64,000 nucleotides of DNA from Mycolicibacterium alvei (GCF_010727325.1 NZ_AP022565.1:1674001-1738000); one strand, 5' to 3'. Counted from the stretch's first letter, positions 44,926 through 54,269 are shown. Notes: generated from the sequence alone by a model not told the origin. Program-made: numbers and translations.

Positions 44926-45942
44926 ATGAAGGTGCCGTTCACCTGGAAGGTCACCGGCTGGTTCATGATCGGCTGGTCGGCCGAGTACGAAGTCGGCGAT
45001 GTCAAGGCGCTCAAGTACTTCGGCGAAGATCTCGCCGCCTACCGCGACGAGTCCGGCGACCTGCATGTGCTGGAAGCGCACTGCAAGCACCTGGGCGCCC
45101 ACATCGGCCACGGCGGCAAGGTGGTCGACGACTGCATCGAGTGCCCGTTCCACGGCTGGCGCTGGAACGGTGCCGGCAGCAACACCTACATCCCCTATCA
45201 GCCCGACAAGCCCAACCGTGGCCTACGGCTGCGCTCCTACCCGGTCAAGGAGCAGTACGGCTGCATCTTCATGTGGCATCACCCCACCGGCTCCGAACCG
45301 CAATGGGAACTGCCCGACATCTTCGGCAAGTTCCCGCAGTTCGAAACCGATCCGGATGCCTACTACCGGCCCTACCCGGAATTCTCCAGCCGCGCGGACA
45401 AGATCCACGTACATCCGCAGATCGTGGCCGAAAATGCCCCCGACAGTTCACATTTCCGATACGTGCACGGCGCCACCGTGACGCCGATCTGCCTGGACTG
45501 GGAAGGAGTCGACGAGGAATGGCGATTCGTCACCGGTTGGCCCGATGTCCGCAGTGACGACCCGGACAAGATGGCACTGCGCATTCACAGCCACTACTCG
45601 GGACTCGGGTTCGCGATGAGTGCGTTCGAGGGTTCCTCCAACCACCGCCTGATCTTCGCCTGCACACCGGTCGACGACGAGGTATCGGACATGTTCTATT
45701 CGATCTGGTGGCCCAAACTGCCCGGCGAAACCTCTGATATTCCACCCCAGCAGGTACGGGACAAGGTAGAGAAGCAATTCCTCAAGACGGTGTGGGAAGA
45801 CTGCGACATCTGGGAGTACCAGAAGTACATCGAGCATCCACCGCTGGCCAAGGTCGACGCTAAACACTATATGGCCCTGCGTAAATGGGCTACCAGGTTC
45901 TACGAGGTACCTCCCGTCGACAGTGCCGCCGCCAACGTATGA
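44926..45942 (+). CDS. Rieske non-heme iron oxygenase, KshA-like, 338 aa
   Basis: The N-terminal Rieske domain holds the 2Fe-2S ligands C53 and H55 (CKHLGAH) and C73 and H76 (CPFHGW). The mononuclear iron site is seen as E169-N-A-P-D173-S-S-H176...VH181. This is the layout of 3-ketosteroid 9alpha-hydroxylase oxygenase KshA and related ring hydroxylases, but the protein is about 45 residues shorter. ATG 44926 follows GGGAGG. No reductase (KshB-type) gene is in the window. It leads the Rieske-hydrolase-like-FadD operon. Confidence 0.92.
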   Translation: MKVPFTWKVTGWFMIGWSAEYEVGDVKALKYFGEDLAAYRDESGDLHVLEAHCKHLGAHIGHGGKVVDDCIECPFHGWRWNGAGSNTYIPYQPDKPNRGLRLRSYPVKEQYGCIFMWHHPTGSEPQWELPDIFGKFPQFETDPDAYYRPYPEFSSRADKIHVHPQIVAENAPDSSHFRYVHGATVTPICLDWEGVDEEWRFVTGWPDVRSDDPDKMALRIHSHYSGLGFAMSAFEGSSNHRLIFACTPVDDEVSDMFYSIWWPKLPGETSDIPPQQVRDKVEKQFLKTVWEDCDIWEYQKYIEHPPLAKVDAKHYMALRKWATRFYEVPPVDSAAANV

Positions 45943-46556
45943 AGATCGATCTGACCGAACTGGTCGCCCCCGAGCACACCGCCATCGTCACCCAGGAATG
46001 CCAAGGCGCGGTGGTCGGTCCCGACGCCGGACTGGCCGCACTGGCCGACGAGGCCCGACGCGTTGCGCTGCCCAACATCGCCAGGCTGCTGCCGGTCGCC
46101 CGGGACGCCTCAGCCCGGGTGGTGCACTGCCTGGTCCAGCGGCGCCCGGACGGGCTGGGTTCCAACCACAACGCCAAGATCTTCGCCATCGGCCGCAACG
46201 ACGTCGGCATCCTGCCCGGCAGCCCCGGAGCCACGCTACTGCCCGAGTTCGGCCCGGAACCAAGCGATCTCGTGCTGTCGCGCTGGCACGGACTGGGCCC
46301 GATGGGCGGCACCGATCTGGATCCGATCCTGCGCAACCTCGGGGTGACCACCATCGTCGCCGTCGGTGTCTCGGTGAATCTGGCGATCACGAACCTGGTG
46401 ATGGACGCGGTCAACGCCGGGTACCGGGTGGTGCTGCCCCGCGACGCGGTGGCCGGCATTCCGACGGCCTACGCCGATGCGGTCATCGACAACACGCTGT
46501 CCCTGCTGGCCACCATCACCACCACCGATCATCTGCTGCACGCCTGGCAGCGCTGA
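45939..46556 (+). CDS. Isochorismatase-like (cysteine hydrolase fold) protein lacking the catalytic Cys, 205 aa
   Basis: The fold is clear (TAIVTQECQGAVVG, GGTDLDPILRNLGVTTIVAVGVS, then MDAVNAGYRVVLPRDA), but the triad Asp-Lys-Cys is not. Asp is E20, the Lys position reads SRW (residues 114-116), and the nucleophile Cys is A149. It is therefore probably not a typical hydrolase. The ATG overlaps the Rieske stop (ATGA), so strict coupling to the oxygenase is expected. A binding or accessory role is possible; this is inference. Confidence 0.85.
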   Translation: MKIDLTELVAPEHTAIVTQECQGAVVGPDAGLAALADEARRVALPNIARLLPVARDASARVVHCLVQRRPDGLGSNHNAKIFAIGRNDVGILPGSPGATLLPEFGPEPSDLVLSRWHGLGPMGGTDLDPILRNLGVTTIVAVGVSVNLAITNLVMDAVNAGYRVVLPRDAVAGIPTAYADAVIDNTLSLLATITTTDHLLHAWQR

Positions 46557-46576
46557 CCGCCCAAGAGGAGAAACCC

Positions 46577-48229
46577 GTGCAGTTCACCGTTCCGGCCGTC
46601 GCCGACGCCGTCGCCGCCGCCCTCGGCGACCGCCCACTGATCGTCCAAGGCGACCGGCGTTATACCTACCGCCAGATCGTGGACCGGTCGAATCGGCTGG
46701 CGGCGTATCTGCATTCGCGCGGACTGGGCGCCCAGACCGAACGCGGTGAACTCGCCGGCCACGAGGTGGGTCAGGACCTGCTGGGCATCTACGCCTACAA
46801 CGGCCCCGAGTTCGTCGAATCCCTGCTCGGCGCCTTCCGTGCCCGCGTCGCCCCGTTCAACGTCAACTACCGCTACGTCAAGAACGAATTGCAGTATCTG
46901 CTCACCGATTCCGGCGCATCAGCACTCGTGTATCACGCCGCCTTCGCACCACGGGTGGCCGAGATTCGCGACGACCTTCCCGATCTGCGGGTCCTGATCC
47001 AGATCGCCGACGAGTCCGGCAATGAACTGCTCGACGGTGCCGTGGATTACGAGAGCATCGTCGGAACCGATGTCGCCCCGCCGCCGGTCGAACCCTCTCC
47101 CGATGACCTCTACGTGCTCTACACCGGCGGCACGACCGGCATGCCGAAGGGCGTGTTGTGGCGCCAGCACGACATCTTCATGACCGCGTTCGGTGGGCGC
47201 AACATGGTGACCGGCGAGAAGGCGCAGTCCGTCGAGGAGATCGTCGGGCGTGCGGTCGACAATCCGGGCACCAGGCTGATGATCCTGCCGCCGCTGATCC
47301 ACGGCGCGGCACAGTGGGCCGCGATGACGGCGATCAGCACCGGTCAAACCCTGGTATTTCCCGCCGTGGTGGACCGTTTCGATGCCGACGACGTGGTCCG
47401 CACCATCGAACGCGAACAGGTACTGGTGGCCACGGTGGTGGGTGACGCCATGGCACGCCCGCTGCTGGATGCGATCAAGACAGGAGCTGCGGACGTGTCC
47501 TCGCTGTCGGTCGTCGCCAACGGAGGCGCGCAGCTGACCCCCTACGTCAAACAGCAACTCATCGATGCCAAGGCCAACCTGATCGTCGTCGACGGGGTCG
47601 GATCGTCGGAGACCGGCGCCCAGATGAGCCACATGTCGGCACCGGGTGCGGTGTCGACGGGAACGTTCAACGCCGGCCCCGATACCTGCGTGGTCACCGA
47701 GGATTTCACCGCCGTCCTGCCCGCCGGCCACGAGGGGCTGGGCTGGCTGGCACAGCGGGGGTTCGTGCCGCTGGGCTACAAGGGCGATGCCGCCAAGACC
47801 GCGGCGACGTTCCCGGTGATCGACGGCGTGCGCTATGCGACGCCGGGTGACCGGGCCCGCCACCTGGACGGCGGAGCCATCGAACTCCTCGGCCGTGATT
47901 CTGTGACCATCAACTCCGGCGGCGAGAAGATCTTCGCCGAGGAGGTCGAATCCGCGATCGCCTCACATCCCGCGGTGCGGGACGTGGTGGTCACCGGCCG
48001 GCCCAGTGAACGCTGGGGGCAGGAAGTGGTGGCTGTCGTTGCGTTGAGCGAGGACGCGCTCGCCGACAACACTATTGCGGCCGACGAGCTCATCCGGCAC
48101 GCCGAATCCTCGATCGCCCGCTACAAGCTGCCCAAGGCGGTGGTGTTCCGCCCGGTCATCGAGCGCAGCCCGGCCGGCAAGGCCGATTACCGGTGGGCCC
48201 GCGAGCAGGCGCTCAGCGAAACTTCTTGA
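46577..48229 (+). CDS. Acyl-CoA synthetase (AMP-binding, FadD19-like), 550 aa
   Basis: This ANL enzyme has the P-loop YTGGTTGMPKGV, a later SSETGAQMSHMS core, GDRARHLDGG, the hinge GRDSVTINSGGEKIF and the C-terminal catalytic Lys in SPAGKADYRW. It activates a carboxylic acid to its CoA thioester. The short adenylation domain and gene context resemble FadD17/FadD19 of steroid degradation. GTG 46577 follows AAGAGGAG. Its end overlaps the convergent aldehyde dehydrogenase by 17 bp. A second AMP-binding enzyme enters at the right edge of the window. Confidence 0.92.
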   Translation: MQFTVPAVADAVAAALGDRPLIVQGDRRYTYRQIVDRSNRLAAYLHSRGLGAQTERGELAGHEVGQDLLGIYAYNGPEFVESLLGAFRARVAPFNVNYRYVKNELQYLLTDSGASALVYHAAFAPRVAEIRDDLPDLRVLIQIADESGNELLDGAVDYESIVGTDVAPPPVEPSPDDLYVLYTGGTTGMPKGVLWRQHDIFMTAFGGRNMVTGEKAQSVEEIVGRAVDNPGTRLMILPPLIHGAAQWAAMTAISTGQTLVFPAVVDRFDADDVVRTIEREQVLVATVVGDAMARPLLDAIKTGAADVSSLSVVANGGAQLTPYVKQQLIDAKANLIVVDGVGSSETGAQMSHMSAPGAVSTGTFNAGPDTCVVTEDFTAVLPAGHEGLGWLAQRGFVPLGYKGDAAKTAATFPVIDGVRYATPGDRARHLDGGAIELLGRDSVTINSGGEKIFAEEVESAIASHPAVRDVVVTGRPSERWGQEVVAVVALSEDALADNTIAADELIRHAESSIARYKLPKAVVFRPVIERSPAGKADYRWAREQALSETS

Positions 48230-49700
48230 GTCTGGCGGCTGTTCGGCTGCGGGCCCGTCGCAGACTGAGGTCCGCGCTGACCCGCATCGCCGCACTGAAC
48301 GGCCGGGCGGCCTGGCCGGTGACGCTGAACGGCAAGTCGGTGCCGACCACGGTGCGGTAGTGGCTGAACGCATCGAAACCGGCCTTCCCGTGGTAAGCGC
48401 CGGTCCCGCTGCGCCCAACGCCACCGAACGGGGCCTCGGACGGGATCATGTGCGCGGCAAAGTCATTGCGGGCCACGCCACCACTGCGGGTATGGCCGAC
48501 GAAGTGCCGGAAATCGGCATCGTCGGGCCCGAACCAGTACGCCACCAACGGCGACGGGTTGGCGTTGATGTGCTCGATCGCCTCGGTGAGTCTTGAGTAG
48601 CCGCGGACCGCGAGCACCGGTCCGAACACCTCTTCGCTCGCGATCTTCATCCGGTCGTCGACGTCGCGCACGATGGTCGGAGCGATCTTGCGCGAGCCCG
48701 GATCGGGCAGGATCTCCCCCGCAGGCACGACCGAGTCGATCCGGGCCCCGTGCGCGCGGGCGTCGGCGATCAGGCCGACCACCCGGTCGAAATTGGCCTG
48801 GTTCACCGAGGAGCAGTAATCGGGATTGCCGAGGATGGTGGGAAACAGGTTGGTCAGGGTCTTGCGCGCCACCGCGACGAACCGGTCGACCTCGGCATCG
48901 GGCACGAAGACGTAGTCCGGACATACACACACCTGACCGCCATTGACCATGCGCGCCTGGGCGATTCGGCTCGCCGCCCGTTCGATGTCGGCACCGGGCG
49001 CCACCACCACCGGGTTCTTGCCACCCAGCTCCAACGTCACCGGAACCAGGTTGTCCGAGGCCGCACGCGCCACCAGGGCCCCGATCGAGGGTGAGCCGGT
49101 GAAGAACAGGTGGTCGAACGGTAGGCCGGCGAACTCGGCGGCGACATCCGGCCCACCGGTCACGACCTGCAACTCGGTCGGATCGAAGTACTTCGGCGCC
49201 GACGCCGCCATCAGTTCGGCGGTGCGCGGGGTGACCTCCGACATCTTGATCATCACCCGGTTGCCGGCAGCGAAGGCAGCTGCCGCGGGCAGCACTGTCA
49301 ACTGGATCGGGAAGTTCCACGGACCGATCACGCCGATCACGCCGAGCGGGCTCGGCACTACTTCGGCGCGCAGCCCGGCGAATCGGGCCACCCGCATCAA
49401 CTTCGTCGCACGCATCCATTGCGGCACATGCGCTCTGGTGTGCTCGATGACCGAGAGCATGCCGAGGATCTCGGCGAAGAAGGCCGCCGACCGCGACCGT
49501 GAACCGTAGTCGGCCGCGGTGGCAGCGACGAAGTCCTCGGAGTTGTCGAGGACCATCGCGAGCAGCCGGTCGATGCGGTTGCGGCGCAACGCGATATCCG
49601 GCGGACCGTCGGCGATGAATGACCGTCGCTGGGCGGCCAGCAGCTCGGCCGGCCCCTCGCGCTGGGGTTGGACCGCTGCCCGTTCCTCGATCGCGCTCAT
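48213..49700 (-). CDS. Aldehyde dehydrogenase (coniferyl-aldehyde-dehydrogenase-like), 495 aa
   Basis: This NAD(P)-dependent aldehyde dehydrogenase has GPWNFPIQLT, the TGSP segment at the cofactor site, LELGGKNPV with the general base Glu, and catalytic Cys in NGGQVCVCPDYV. The C-terminus is Arg-rich. I chose ATG 49700 (GAGGGGG upstream); GTG 49724 would add 8 residues. It is a single gene divergent from the SDR gene and has an operator copy 50 bp upstream. Confidence 0.92.
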   Translation of the reverse strand: MSAIEERAAVQPQREGPAELLAAQRRSFIADGPPDIALRRNRIDRLLAMVLDNSEDFVAATAADYGSRSRSAAFFAEILGMLSVIEHTRAHVPQWMRATKLMRVARFAGLRAEVVPSPLGVIGVIGPWNFPIQLTVLPAAAAFAAGNRVMIKMSEVTPRTAELMAASAPKYFDPTELQVVTGGPDVAAEFAGLPFDHLFFTGSPSIGALVARAASDNLVPVTLELGGKNPVVVAPGADIERAASRIAQARMVNGGQVCVCPDYVFVPDAEVDRFVAVARKTLTNLFPTILGNPDYCSSVNQANFDRVVGLIADARAHGARIDSVVPAGEILPDPGSRKIAPTIVRDVDDRMKIASEEVFGPVLAVRGYSRLTEAIEHINANPSPLVAYWFGPDDADFRHFVGHTRSGGVARNDFAAHMIPSEAPFGGVGRSGTGAYHGKAGFDAFSHYRTVVGTDLPFSVTGQAARPFSAAMRVSADLSLRRARSRTAARLKKFR

Positions 49701-49749
49701 CGATTCCGCCCCCTCGTCAGGCACGCACCAGATACTTCCGGAGGCCCCC

Positions 49750-49768
49750 TCCGGTAAGGCTCACGGTA
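49750..49768. promoter_or_regulatory. 19-bp operator, island regulon site 6
   Basis: TCCGGTAAGGCTCACGGTA matches the consensus at 12 of 16 arm positions. It is the proximal site for the aldehyde dehydrogenase gene. TACCGT on the minus strand could be its -10 element. Confidence 0.5.
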
Positions 49769-49829
49769 GCACTATCGAGGAGGTCTGAAGCTGATTGTCC
49801 GACCGGCCCGAATTGTTTACAGTCATCCT

Positions 49830-49848
49830 TACTGTCGTTCATTCAGTG
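49830..49848. promoter_or_regulatory. 19-bp operator, island regulon site 7
   Basis: TACTGTCGTTCATTCAGTG matches at 11 of 16 arm positions and lies 12 bp upstream of the SDR start. An extra half site TTTACAGT lies at 49816-49823. Together with site 6, the gap holds one site per gene. Confidence 0.5.
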
Positions 49849-49860
49849 AGAGGTTGGGGC

Positions 49861-50646
49861 ATGTCGGAAGCCGCACGCAGGATCGTCGTCGTCGGAGCCG
49901 GATCCGGGATCGGGGCGGCCACCGCGGCGCACTTCTTCGAGCGGGGCGACCACGTACTCGCGGTCGACCTGCGCCCAGGCGACACCCCGGCATCCGAGCA
50001 CGCCACCTGCGACCTCCGGGACCCCGCTGATATCGCCCGACTGTTGAGTGAGATCGGTGACGGCTGGGACCTGCTCGCACATGTCGCAGGCGTTCCGGGG
50101 ACCGCGCCGGCCGCCGACGTTCTCAAGGTCAACTATCTCGGCATGCGATTGATGGCCGAGGGCATGCTGCCCCTGCTGCGCCACGGCGGGTCGATCGTCA
50201 CGGTGGCCTCGACCGCGGCGCTGGGCTGGCAGCAGCGCATCGACATCCTCGACGGCCTCCTCGAACTGACCGACGGTGACGCGGTGGCCCAGTGGCAGAC
50301 CGGACAGGACCCGAATTTCCCGGTCTACACCACGTCCAAGCAGGCCGCGATCCTGTTCGTCAAACGGGTGGCGGGCCCGGCCTGGGCCAAGTACGGGGTG
50401 CGGGTCAACACCGTGAGCCCTGGCCCGGTCGAGACGCCCATCCTGACCGATTTCGAACAGACCATGGGCAAAGACGTGCTGGACCTGGTACGCGCCACGG
50501 TCGGCCGGCACGCCACCGTCGACGATGTGGTTCCGGTGATCGCCTTCCTGGCTTCCCCCGAGGCCCGTTGGATCAACGGTCAGGACATCCAGGTCGACGG
50601 CGGCTTCATCGCAGCGATGAGCAACGGGGCACCGATCCCACTCTGA
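49861..50646 (+). CDS. SDR, 3alpha-hydroxysteroid/coniferyl-alcohol dehydrogenase-like, 261 aa
   Basis: This classical SDR has GAGSGIG, ADVLKVNYLGMRLMAEGMLPLL, TVASTAALGW and YTTSK. The acidic VDLRPG after strand 2 fits NAD(H). It resembles 3alpha-hydroxysteroid dehydrogenase/carbonyl reductases, which oxidise ring alcohols. ATG 49861 follows GAGAGG. It is divergent from the aldehyde dehydrogenase gene and lies 89 bp before the P450-TetR operon. Alcohol-to-aldehyde/ketone oxidation in the island is a fair inference. Confidence 0.9.
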   Translation: MSEAARRIVVVGAGSGIGAATAAHFFERGDHVLAVDLRPGDTPASEHATCDLRDPADIARLLSEIGDGWDLLAHVAGVPGTAPAADVLKVNYLGMRLMAEGMLPLLRHGGSIVTVASTAALGWQQRIDILDGLLELTDGDAVAQWQTGQDPNFPVYTTSKQAAILFVKRVAGPAWAKYGVRVNTVSPGPVETPILTDFEQTMGKDVLDLVRATVGRHATVDDVVPVIAFLASPEARWINGQDIQVDGGFIAAMSNGAPIPL

Positions 50647-50671
50647 CCGTTCAGACCCGCGCAGATTCCGT

Positions 50672-50690
50672 TACTGTAATATTTACAGTA
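50672..50690. promoter_or_regulatory. 19-bp operator, island regulon site 8 (best copy)
   Basis: TACTGTAATATTTACAGTA is a perfect palindrome that extends one more matching base each side (50671-50691). It lies 45 bp upstream of the P450-TetR operon. TACAGT would place a transcription start about 40 bp before the GTG, leaving room for the GGGGTG ribosome-binding site. Confidence 0.85.
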
Positions 50691-50735
50691 ATATGCATCA
50701 ATATGATCGGTCCGTTGCGAGTGGTGGGGTGAGCT

Positions 50736-51968
50736 GTGGATAGTCAAGTCCAGGATGTCGCTTCCGACGAAACTGCCGACGGCTCCGTCGTCGACACCGC
50801 CGCCCTACTCCGCGACCCCTACCCGATCTTCGCGCGGCACCGCGCCGAGCACGGTGTGTTCCGCGGCTCGGTGATGGACTGGTCGAAGACACCGGAATCG
50901 CTTCTGCCGGAACATCAATTCGCCGCCGTGTCCTTCGATGCGGTCAACACCGTGTTCCGGGACGGCAAGTCATTCAACTCGAAGATCTACGACAACACCA
51001 TCGGACTGTTCATCGGCCCGACGATATTGGCCATGGAGGGCAAGACCCACCGCGACCACCGCAACCTGGTCTCGGCGGCCTTCAAGTCACGTTCACTGCA
51101 GCGCTGGGAGCCCGAGGTCGTTCGCCCGATCTGCGAGGCACTCGTCGACGAGTTCATCGAGGCCGGCAGCGCCGACCTGGTGCGCGACTTCACCTTCGAG
51201 TTCCCCACCCGGGTGATCTCCACGCTGCTCGGCCTACCCGAGGAAGACCTGCCGTGGTTCCGGCAGCGTGCCGTCGAACTGATCAGCTACACGGTGAAGT
51301 ACAAGCGTGCATTCGAAGCCTCCGCAGCGCTCAAGGACTACTTCCTCGGCCAGATCGACCTGCGCCGGTCCAATCCCACCGAGGACATCATCGGTGATCT
51401 GGTCGCCGCGGAGATCGACGGCGAGAAGCTGACCGATGAGGCCATCTACTCGTTCCTGCGGCTGCTCCTGCCGGCCGGACTGGAGACCACCTACCGGTCC
51501 TCGGGAAACCTGATCTATCTGCTGCTCACCCACCCCGACCAGTTCGCCGCGGTGCAGGCCGACCACGAGCTGATCGGCCAGGCCATCGAGGAGGGGTTGC
51601 GTTACGAAACCCCGCTCACCACGGTGCAACGCTCGACCACCCAGGACGTCGAACTGGACGGCGTGGCACTGCCCGCCGGTGCGGTGATCGACGTCTGCAT
51701 GGGATCGGCCAACCGCGACGAGAATCGCTGGGACCGGCCCGAGGAGTTTGACATCTTCCGGAAGCGGTTGCCGCACATCACGTTTGCCGCCGGTGAACAT
51801 ACCTGCATGGGGTTGCACCTGGCCCGGATGGAGACCCGGGTGGCGATGGAGAGCCTGCTGAGCCGGGTGCGAAACCTGACGCTGGTCACCGACGACGATC
51901 CGCACATCTTCGGTCAGCCGTTCCGCTCCCCCACCGCCGTCCCCGTCACTTTCGAACCGATCCGCTAG
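50736..51968 (+). CDS. Cytochrome P450, 410 aa
   Basis: This soluble P450 has the I-helix motif LPAGLETTYRS, the ExxR in EEGLRYE and the heme loop FAAGEHTCMGLHLARME. The Glu-Thr pair (AGLETT) replaces the commoner Asp-Thr. GTG 50736 is the start. It is co-transcribed with the TetR gene 12 bp downstream under the best copy of the island operator, which makes this pair the likely control centre. The substrate is unknown. Confidence 0.92.
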   Translation: MDSQVQDVASDETADGSVVDTAALLRDPYPIFARHRAEHGVFRGSVMDWSKTPESLLPEHQFAAVSFDAVNTVFRDGKSFNSKIYDNTIGLFIGPTILAMEGKTHRDHRNLVSAAFKSRSLQRWEPEVVRPICEALVDEFIEAGSADLVRDFTFEFPTRVISTLLGLPEEDLPWFRQRAVELISYTVKYKRAFEASAALKDYFLGQIDLRRSNPTEDIIGDLVAAEIDGEKLTDEAIYSFLRLLLPAGLETTYRSSGNLIYLLLTHPDQFAAVQADHELIGQAIEEGLRYETPLTTVQRSTTQDVELDGVALPAGAVIDVCMGSANRDENRWDRPEEFDIFRKRLPHITFAAGEHTCMGLHLARMETRVAMESLLSRVRNLTLVTDDDPHIFGQPFRSPTAVPVTFEPIR

Positions 51969-51980
51969 CGGGACGCTGTC

Positions 51981-52679
51981 ATGGCCACGCCCGCACGCAC
52001 CAACGGACGCCGGCGCCGCGAACGCGGATCCATCAGCATCGACGAAATCCTTTGTGGTGCTTTCGAAGTAGCCGGGCAGGAGTCGATCGACAACCTCAGC
52101 ATGCCGCAGCTTGCCCGCCATCTCGACGTCGGGGTCACCAGTATCTACTGGTACTTCCGGCGCAAGGACGACCTGCTCGACGCGATGACCGAACAGGTCC
52201 TGCGCGAATACGACTTCAGCGTGCTGTCCATCGAGACCGGCAACTGGCGTGCATCCCTCCGCGCCCATGCCCACCGCATGCGGAAGGTGTTCACGGACAA
52301 TCCGATCGTGTGCGATCTCATCCTGATCCGCGGCACCCGAGGGATTCCGGCGGCGCGCACCGCACTCGAGAAGATCGAACAACCCGTGGCCGCCCTGGTG
52401 GCAGCCGGCCTCACCGCCAAACAGGCATTCGACACCTACACGGCCATCTCGGTGCTGGTGCGCAGTTCGTCTGTGCTGCAGCGGCTGCAGAGCCGCACCG
52501 CCGAAGTCCAGTTCCCGCGGGAGTATTGGGAGCAGGTGCTCGACGCCGAGGCGATGCCGTTGATCGCCTCGATTCCCGGGCGGGGCTACCGGATCGGGAT
52601 GGCCGACGACATCAACTTCGACCACATTCTCGACAGCATCCTCGATCGCGCTGCATCGTTCGCCACCGCACAGGGGTAA
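51981..52679 (+). CDS. TetR family regulator, candidate master regulator of the island
   Basis: The HTH lies at about residues 39-60 (NLSMPQLARHLDVGVTSIYWYF), preceded by an Arg-rich arm. The ligand domain of 170 residues is unlike the other three TetR families of this window. It is the second gene of the P450-TetR operon, whose promoter carries the perfect 19-bp palindrome. Autoregulation plus control of the other nine sites is my inference. The inducer is probably a pathway intermediate, perhaps a CoA ester. Confidence 0.9.
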   Translation: MATPARTNGRRRRERGSISIDEILCGAFEVAGQESIDNLSMPQLARHLDVGVTSIYWYFRRKDDLLDAMTEQVLREYDFSVLSIETGNWRASLRAHAHRMRKVFTDNPIVCDLILIRGTRGIPAARTALEKIEQPVAALVAAGLTAKQAFDTYTAISVLVRSSSVLQRLQSRTAEVQFPREYWEQVLDAEAMPLIASIPGRGYRIGMADDINFDHILDSILDRAASFATAQG

Positions 52680-52702
52680 ATCACCTCTGCCGAGCAGCAA
52701 TC

Positions 52703-54238
52703 TCACTGCCGGGGCAGGCGCCAGCCGATGGTCTTGGTCTCGGTGTACTGTGCGAACCCCTCGATGCCGCACTGTCTTCCGACACCGCTGTTCTTGTATC
52801 CACCGAACGGGGCATCAGCGCCGTAGTACATGCCGCCGTTGACACCGATTGCGCCGGTCCTGATCCGCCGGGCGATCCCCATCGCCCGCTCGGACGACGC
52901 CGACATCACCGCACCGGCCAAGCCGAACGCACTGTCATTGGCGATCCGTACCGCTTCGTCATCATCGTCGAACGGGAGCATCACCAGCACCGGACCGAAC
53001 ACCTCGTCCTGGGCGATCGACGAGCCCGGATCGGCCCCCACGATCACGGTGGGTGCGACAAAGTGTCCATCTGCGAGATGCGCGGGCAACCCGTCGGGCA
53101 CACCGCCGCCGACCACGACGTCGGCGCCGTCGCGGCGGGCACTCTCGATGGCATCGAGCACACGTTGCTTGGCCGCCGCGGTGATCAGCGGGCCGACCAG
53201 CGTGGTCGGCAATGCCGGATCACCCACCGGCACCGCGCCGAACGCCATCGTCACGTGGGCGACTGCCTCGTCGAACAGGCTGCGGTGCACCAGCATCCGG
53301 GTATTGGCCGCACACGCCTGCCCGGCGTGCACGCACGCCCCGATCGCACCGGGGATGATGTGGCCGGGCTTGGCGTCGTCGAGCACGATCATCGCCGACT
53401 TGCCGCCGAGTTCGAGGAAGGTGCGTTTCATGGTGTCCGCACCGACCCGCATCAGATGTCTGCCGACGGCTGTGGATCCGGTAAACGACACCATGTCGAC
53501 GCGGGGGTCGGTGCCCAACTGTCCGGCCACCTCGTTGGACGGTGTCGGGACGACGTTGACGACGCCCGGCGGCAGGTCGGTGCGCTCGGCGATCAACCGG
53601 CCCAGCCGGGTGGCGTTCCACGGCGTGTTGGGATCGGGTTTGAGCACCACGGTGTTGCCTGCGGCCAGCGCCGGTCCGAGCTTGTTGAGGATCACCTCGA
53701 TCGGGAAATTCGACGGGGTGATCGCGGCGACCACTCCGACCGCTTCCTTGACCACGGTGCGGGCGTTGCGCTCACCGAACAGCCCGCCGCCGTCGAGCGT
53801 GCGCTCCCATTCGAATTCGTCGATCAGCCGGGACGGATACCGCAGCGCGTCGGCCAGCGGCCAGTCCAGCTGGGCATTCTCCGTCGTCATCGCCGGGCAG
53901 CCCACCTCGGCGATCAATTCCTCACGCAGATCGTCTTTTTCGGATTCGATAGCCTCTTGCAACTGGGCCAGAACACGCTGCCGCAATCCGCGATTGGTGC
54001 TCCAGTCGGATTCGTCGAACGCGCGGCGGGCCGCTCCGATCGCTCGATCCATGTCCTGGGCACCGGCGGCCACCGTGGTTCCCAGCACCAGGCCCGTGGC
54101 CGGACTCAGATTCTCGAATTCCGCGCCGGACGCCGCGGCCACCAGCTCCCCGTCGATCAGCATCCGCTTCTCGGCCCGGCCGGCGGCGCGCCGCCCGATG
54201 TCCACACTGGTGACAGACTGGTCCACGACTTCGCTCAC
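52703..54238 (-). CDS. Aldehyde dehydrogenase, 511 aa
   Basis: This NAD-dependent aldehyde dehydrogenase has ITPSNFPIEVI, FTGSTAVG, LELGGKSAM with the base Glu, and catalytic Cys in HAGQACAANTRM. GTG 54238 is the start; an operator copy ends 7 bp upstream. TACAGT followed by seven bases leads straight to the GTG, so the mRNA may be leaderless. It is not close in sequence to the first aldehyde dehydrogenase, so the two likely have different substrates. Confidence 0.92.
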   Translation of the reverse strand: MSEVVDQSVTSVDIGRRAAGRAEKRMLIDGELVAAASGAEFENLSPATGLVLGTTVAAGAQDMDRAIGAARRAFDESDWSTNRGLRQRVLAQLQEAIESEKDDLREELIAEVGCPAMTTENAQLDWPLADALRYPSRLIDEFEWERTLDGGGLFGERNARTVVKEAVGVVAAITPSNFPIEVILNKLGPALAAGNTVVLKPDPNTPWNATRLGRLIAERTDLPPGVVNVVPTPSNEVAGQLGTDPRVDMVSFTGSTAVGRHLMRVGADTMKRTFLELGGKSAMIVLDDAKPGHIIPGAIGACVHAGQACAANTRMLVHRSLFDEAVAHVTMAFGAVPVGDPALPTTLVGPLITAAAKQRVLDAIESARRDGADVVVGGGVPDGLPAHLADGHFVAPTVIVGADPGSSIAQDEVFGPVLVMLPFDDDDEAVRIANDSAFGLAGAVMSASSERAMGIARRIRTGAIGVNGGMYYGADAPFGGYKNSGVGRQCGIEGFAQYTETKTIGWRLPRQ

Positions 54239-54244
54239 GCGCTC

Positions 54245-54263
54245 AACTGTAACACTTACAGTA
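54245..54263. promoter_or_regulatory. 19-bp operator, island regulon site 9
   Basis: AACTGTAACACTTACAGTA matches the consensus at 15 of 16 arm positions. It lies between the stop of the molybdopterin oxidoreductase gene (54270) and the aldehyde dehydrogenase start, so it serves that start alone. Confidence 0.75.
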
Positions 54264-54269
54264 TAGAAG

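Noticed and set aside
45923..46576. A longer N-terminal form of the acyl-CoA synthetase
   Set aside because: The extra 218 residues are Arg/Pro-rich out-of-frame sequence of the isochorismatase-like gene; GTG 46577 has a strong AAGAGGAG site.
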